Assembly (NCBI GenBank): GCA_021613335.1 | Contig: JAJTWR010000260.1 | Coordinates: 2,413,001-2,477,000 of the forward strand | Direction of reading: 5' to 3' | DNA: 64,000 nucleotides | Origin: Whitmania pigra | Taxonomy: Eukaryota; Annelida; Clitellata; Hirudinida; Haemopidae | Shown here: positions 62,161-64,000 of the stretch, piece by piece | How positions within the stretch are numbered: position 1 is the stretch's first letter | How the letters are laid out: each line of letters begins with the position of its first letter | Position numbers and translations under genes: made by a program | Notes under the pieces: generated by a model | Databases searched by the model: none | What the model was told of the DNA's origin: nothing | What the model saw: the letters and a program-made list of their open reading frames with translations, nothing else

Positions 62161-62456
62161 AACCAACCATTCTAGGAAAAATAATAGATATAATAATCCC
62201 GAATTATGGTAAAAATATAAAAGATGAAGCTTTTTTGAGGATTTATTTAACACTAAAATATTAAGTTAAATATTTTTCCAGAAAGCCGTAAATGAGTTAA
62301 AAATATCCAAACCAACCATTCTAGGAAAAATAATAGAACACTATCCCGAATTATGGTAAAAATATAAAAGATGAAGCTTTTTTGAGGATTTATTTAACAC
62401 TAAAATATTAAGTTAAATATTTTCCCAGAAAGCCGTAAATGAGTTAAAAATATCTG
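62161..62456 (+). repeat. 149-bp tandem duplication
   Basis: AACCAACCATTCTAGGAAAA starts at 62161 and again at 62310. Copies are nearly identical to TTAAAAATATC, with a small difference at AATAGATATAATAATCCC versus AATAGAACACTATCCC. Confidence 0.93.
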
Positions 62457-64000
62457 ATTTGTGATTAATTTTAATTGATTAACTGTTAAGAGTTCAAAGT
62501 CAAATATTTCCGGCGAGCCTAGTCATAAAGTCTAGACCCGATAAAGTCATTGATGAAGGTTCAGTCTATAGCCTGGTGCTTTCTCCAAAGTGGATTGCGA
62601 TGTAGCAAGCAGGCCTGATCCTATGATGCAAAATACCTGATTGGAATCGGATGGCATATGACTGCGGAGTTGGTTTCTCGTTCACATAAAAAATCTGACT
62701 TCCGTGATAAGATTTTGACCTCCGAAATCTCATGGAAATGTATGGCATAAAACTGGTCATGTTATGTGTAACTTTGAGAAATTTACTCACGAGGAGCCAA
62801 CCACAGCTGGCTTAATCTTTGGAAAGGCTTTCCCGAAAGTTTGTGAATCCACCTATGATGTTAAGTTGTTTGATCATCTGATAGATAATGACAACATCAT
62901 CGTTCGTCGACGTACTCGTCTCTCGTAAGGGAAACCGTAAATTTAACTTCATATTTTGTGGCAATTTATATGTATATCTGTCGAAGGAGTTTTCACGGAC
63001 AAAAATTACCATTTATTCTATTTAATAATTTACCTATCAGCAGCTTATACCAGTCATACAAGTAACGTGTTGATCCGTGAATGTTATTGATTTTGGTACT
63101 GAGAGATTTTATTATACCCGTCGTGTATTAGTGAGTTTAATTATTTTGTTTACATTTGTCCTTTCTTGTATTAGTTTAAAAACATTTTCACGATTCAGTT
63201 AACAGTTAAGGGGCTCCGACGATGGCGGAAGACGAAACTGGCCAGTCAGCCCGATTAAAGATGTGTTGCTTCAAAGCTTTTCTCTTAATGATTTTGGTTC
63301 AAAATGGAGACAAATAAAAAAACTGTTTGTAAAATGTTGTATTAAAAATAGGAATTAGTTAGGAATAGACCGAGAACAAAACAATCGACAAAATCAGCAT
63401 GTGAACCAAGACCCGTATTTAGGGAGGGAGAATATTAAAAACACTTTTAATTAAATATGTTGTTGGGTCTTTGTAAGAATAACAAGCTGAACAGAAAACT
63501 TTATTGGCTGTCAAATATTCAGAAACAGAAACAAGAACGGAAATATCGCTAATGGCTACCAAGTACGTATTCGCATGTAACGTCGCACAACTCGCAATCC
63601 CTATCGTTCAACTGTCGTACCAACTCCGTACAAACTCTCCCGCTCCCGAGGCATGTTCCTTTTATACGCCAAGATGGCGTCACAACAAATGTAATTGATT
63701 TATTTAACATCATAAAATCTTAAAACTATCTTTGTTATTATTGTTATCATTTGATTTTGATTTTCAAAAAAATGAAACCCCGAAATCATTTTCTGCCTAT
63801 GGGCCTGTGTGCGGTGTTGTAAAAAGTACAACATTTCAGTAATTAAGTAAAGATACAAGTTATACCTCAAAACTTTACTTAAGTAAAAGTAAGAGTATTT
63901 GTTCAAGGATATACGTAAGTAAAAGTAAAACGTTACAGCAATTAAAAGTTACTAAAAAAGTAAAAGTACTGATGCCGCCGATATTGTGGTCATACATTTC
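62457..64000. other. Gene-free end of window
   Basis: No supportable coding gene. 63222 starts a short open stretch MAEDETGQSARLKMCC in a less AT-rich patch that could be a first exon of a gene beyond the window, unsupported. 63820-63975 is AAGTAAAAGTAA-rich transposon-like sequence. Confidence 0.35.

Overview
This is an AT-rich nuclear segment of an invertebrate animal. The genes have GT-AG introns, several are orthologues of general metazoan genes, and the gaps are filled with microsatellites, tRNA-derived SINEs, LINE remnants and hAT-type transposons. The lineage cannot be fixed from the sequence; I only say non-vertebrate metazoan.

Layout. 1-6.5 kb: repeats and decayed transposon or LINE pieces, no host gene. 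6.57-22.78 kb (+): 3' part, or a complete short form, of a neurexin (signal-peptide-like exon, LNS, EGF, LNS, Cys-loop stalk, TM, PDZ-binding tail); its last large intron holds transposons. 23.06-32.48 kb (-): most of a myelin regulatory factor (MYRF) gene, with at least 20 coding exons recovered by frame and phase. Neurexin and MYRF converge, with stop codons about 280 bp apart. 32.5-37.4 kb: hAT remnants, an unexplained acidic ORF and repeats. 37.39-39.11 kb (+): RAD17 checkpoint clamp loader in two exons. 39.91-44.77 kb (-): TMEM260, an ER O-mannosyltransferase, convergent with RAD17. 47.26-48.74 kb (+): SREK1-type SR splicing factor with an uninterrupted coding region. 54.27-56.26 kb (-): secreted protein with two vWFA domains and a PAN/Apple domain. 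59.22-59.88 kb (+): ARPC5, the p16 subunit of Arp2/3. The remainder is repeat-rich.

The genes do not form a pathway; this is ordinary eukaryotic gene order. The most interesting points are the short two-LNS neurexin with its own start exon, a SINE that shares its 3' tail with a LINE present in the same window, a GC-AG intron inside the MYRF DNA-binding domain, two hAT elements with intact 8-bp target duplications (one carrying a 24-bp satellite), and a decayed copy of the ARPC5 last exon. Exon boundaries were derived by hand from splice consensus, reading-phase continuity and remembered family sequences; no search was run.
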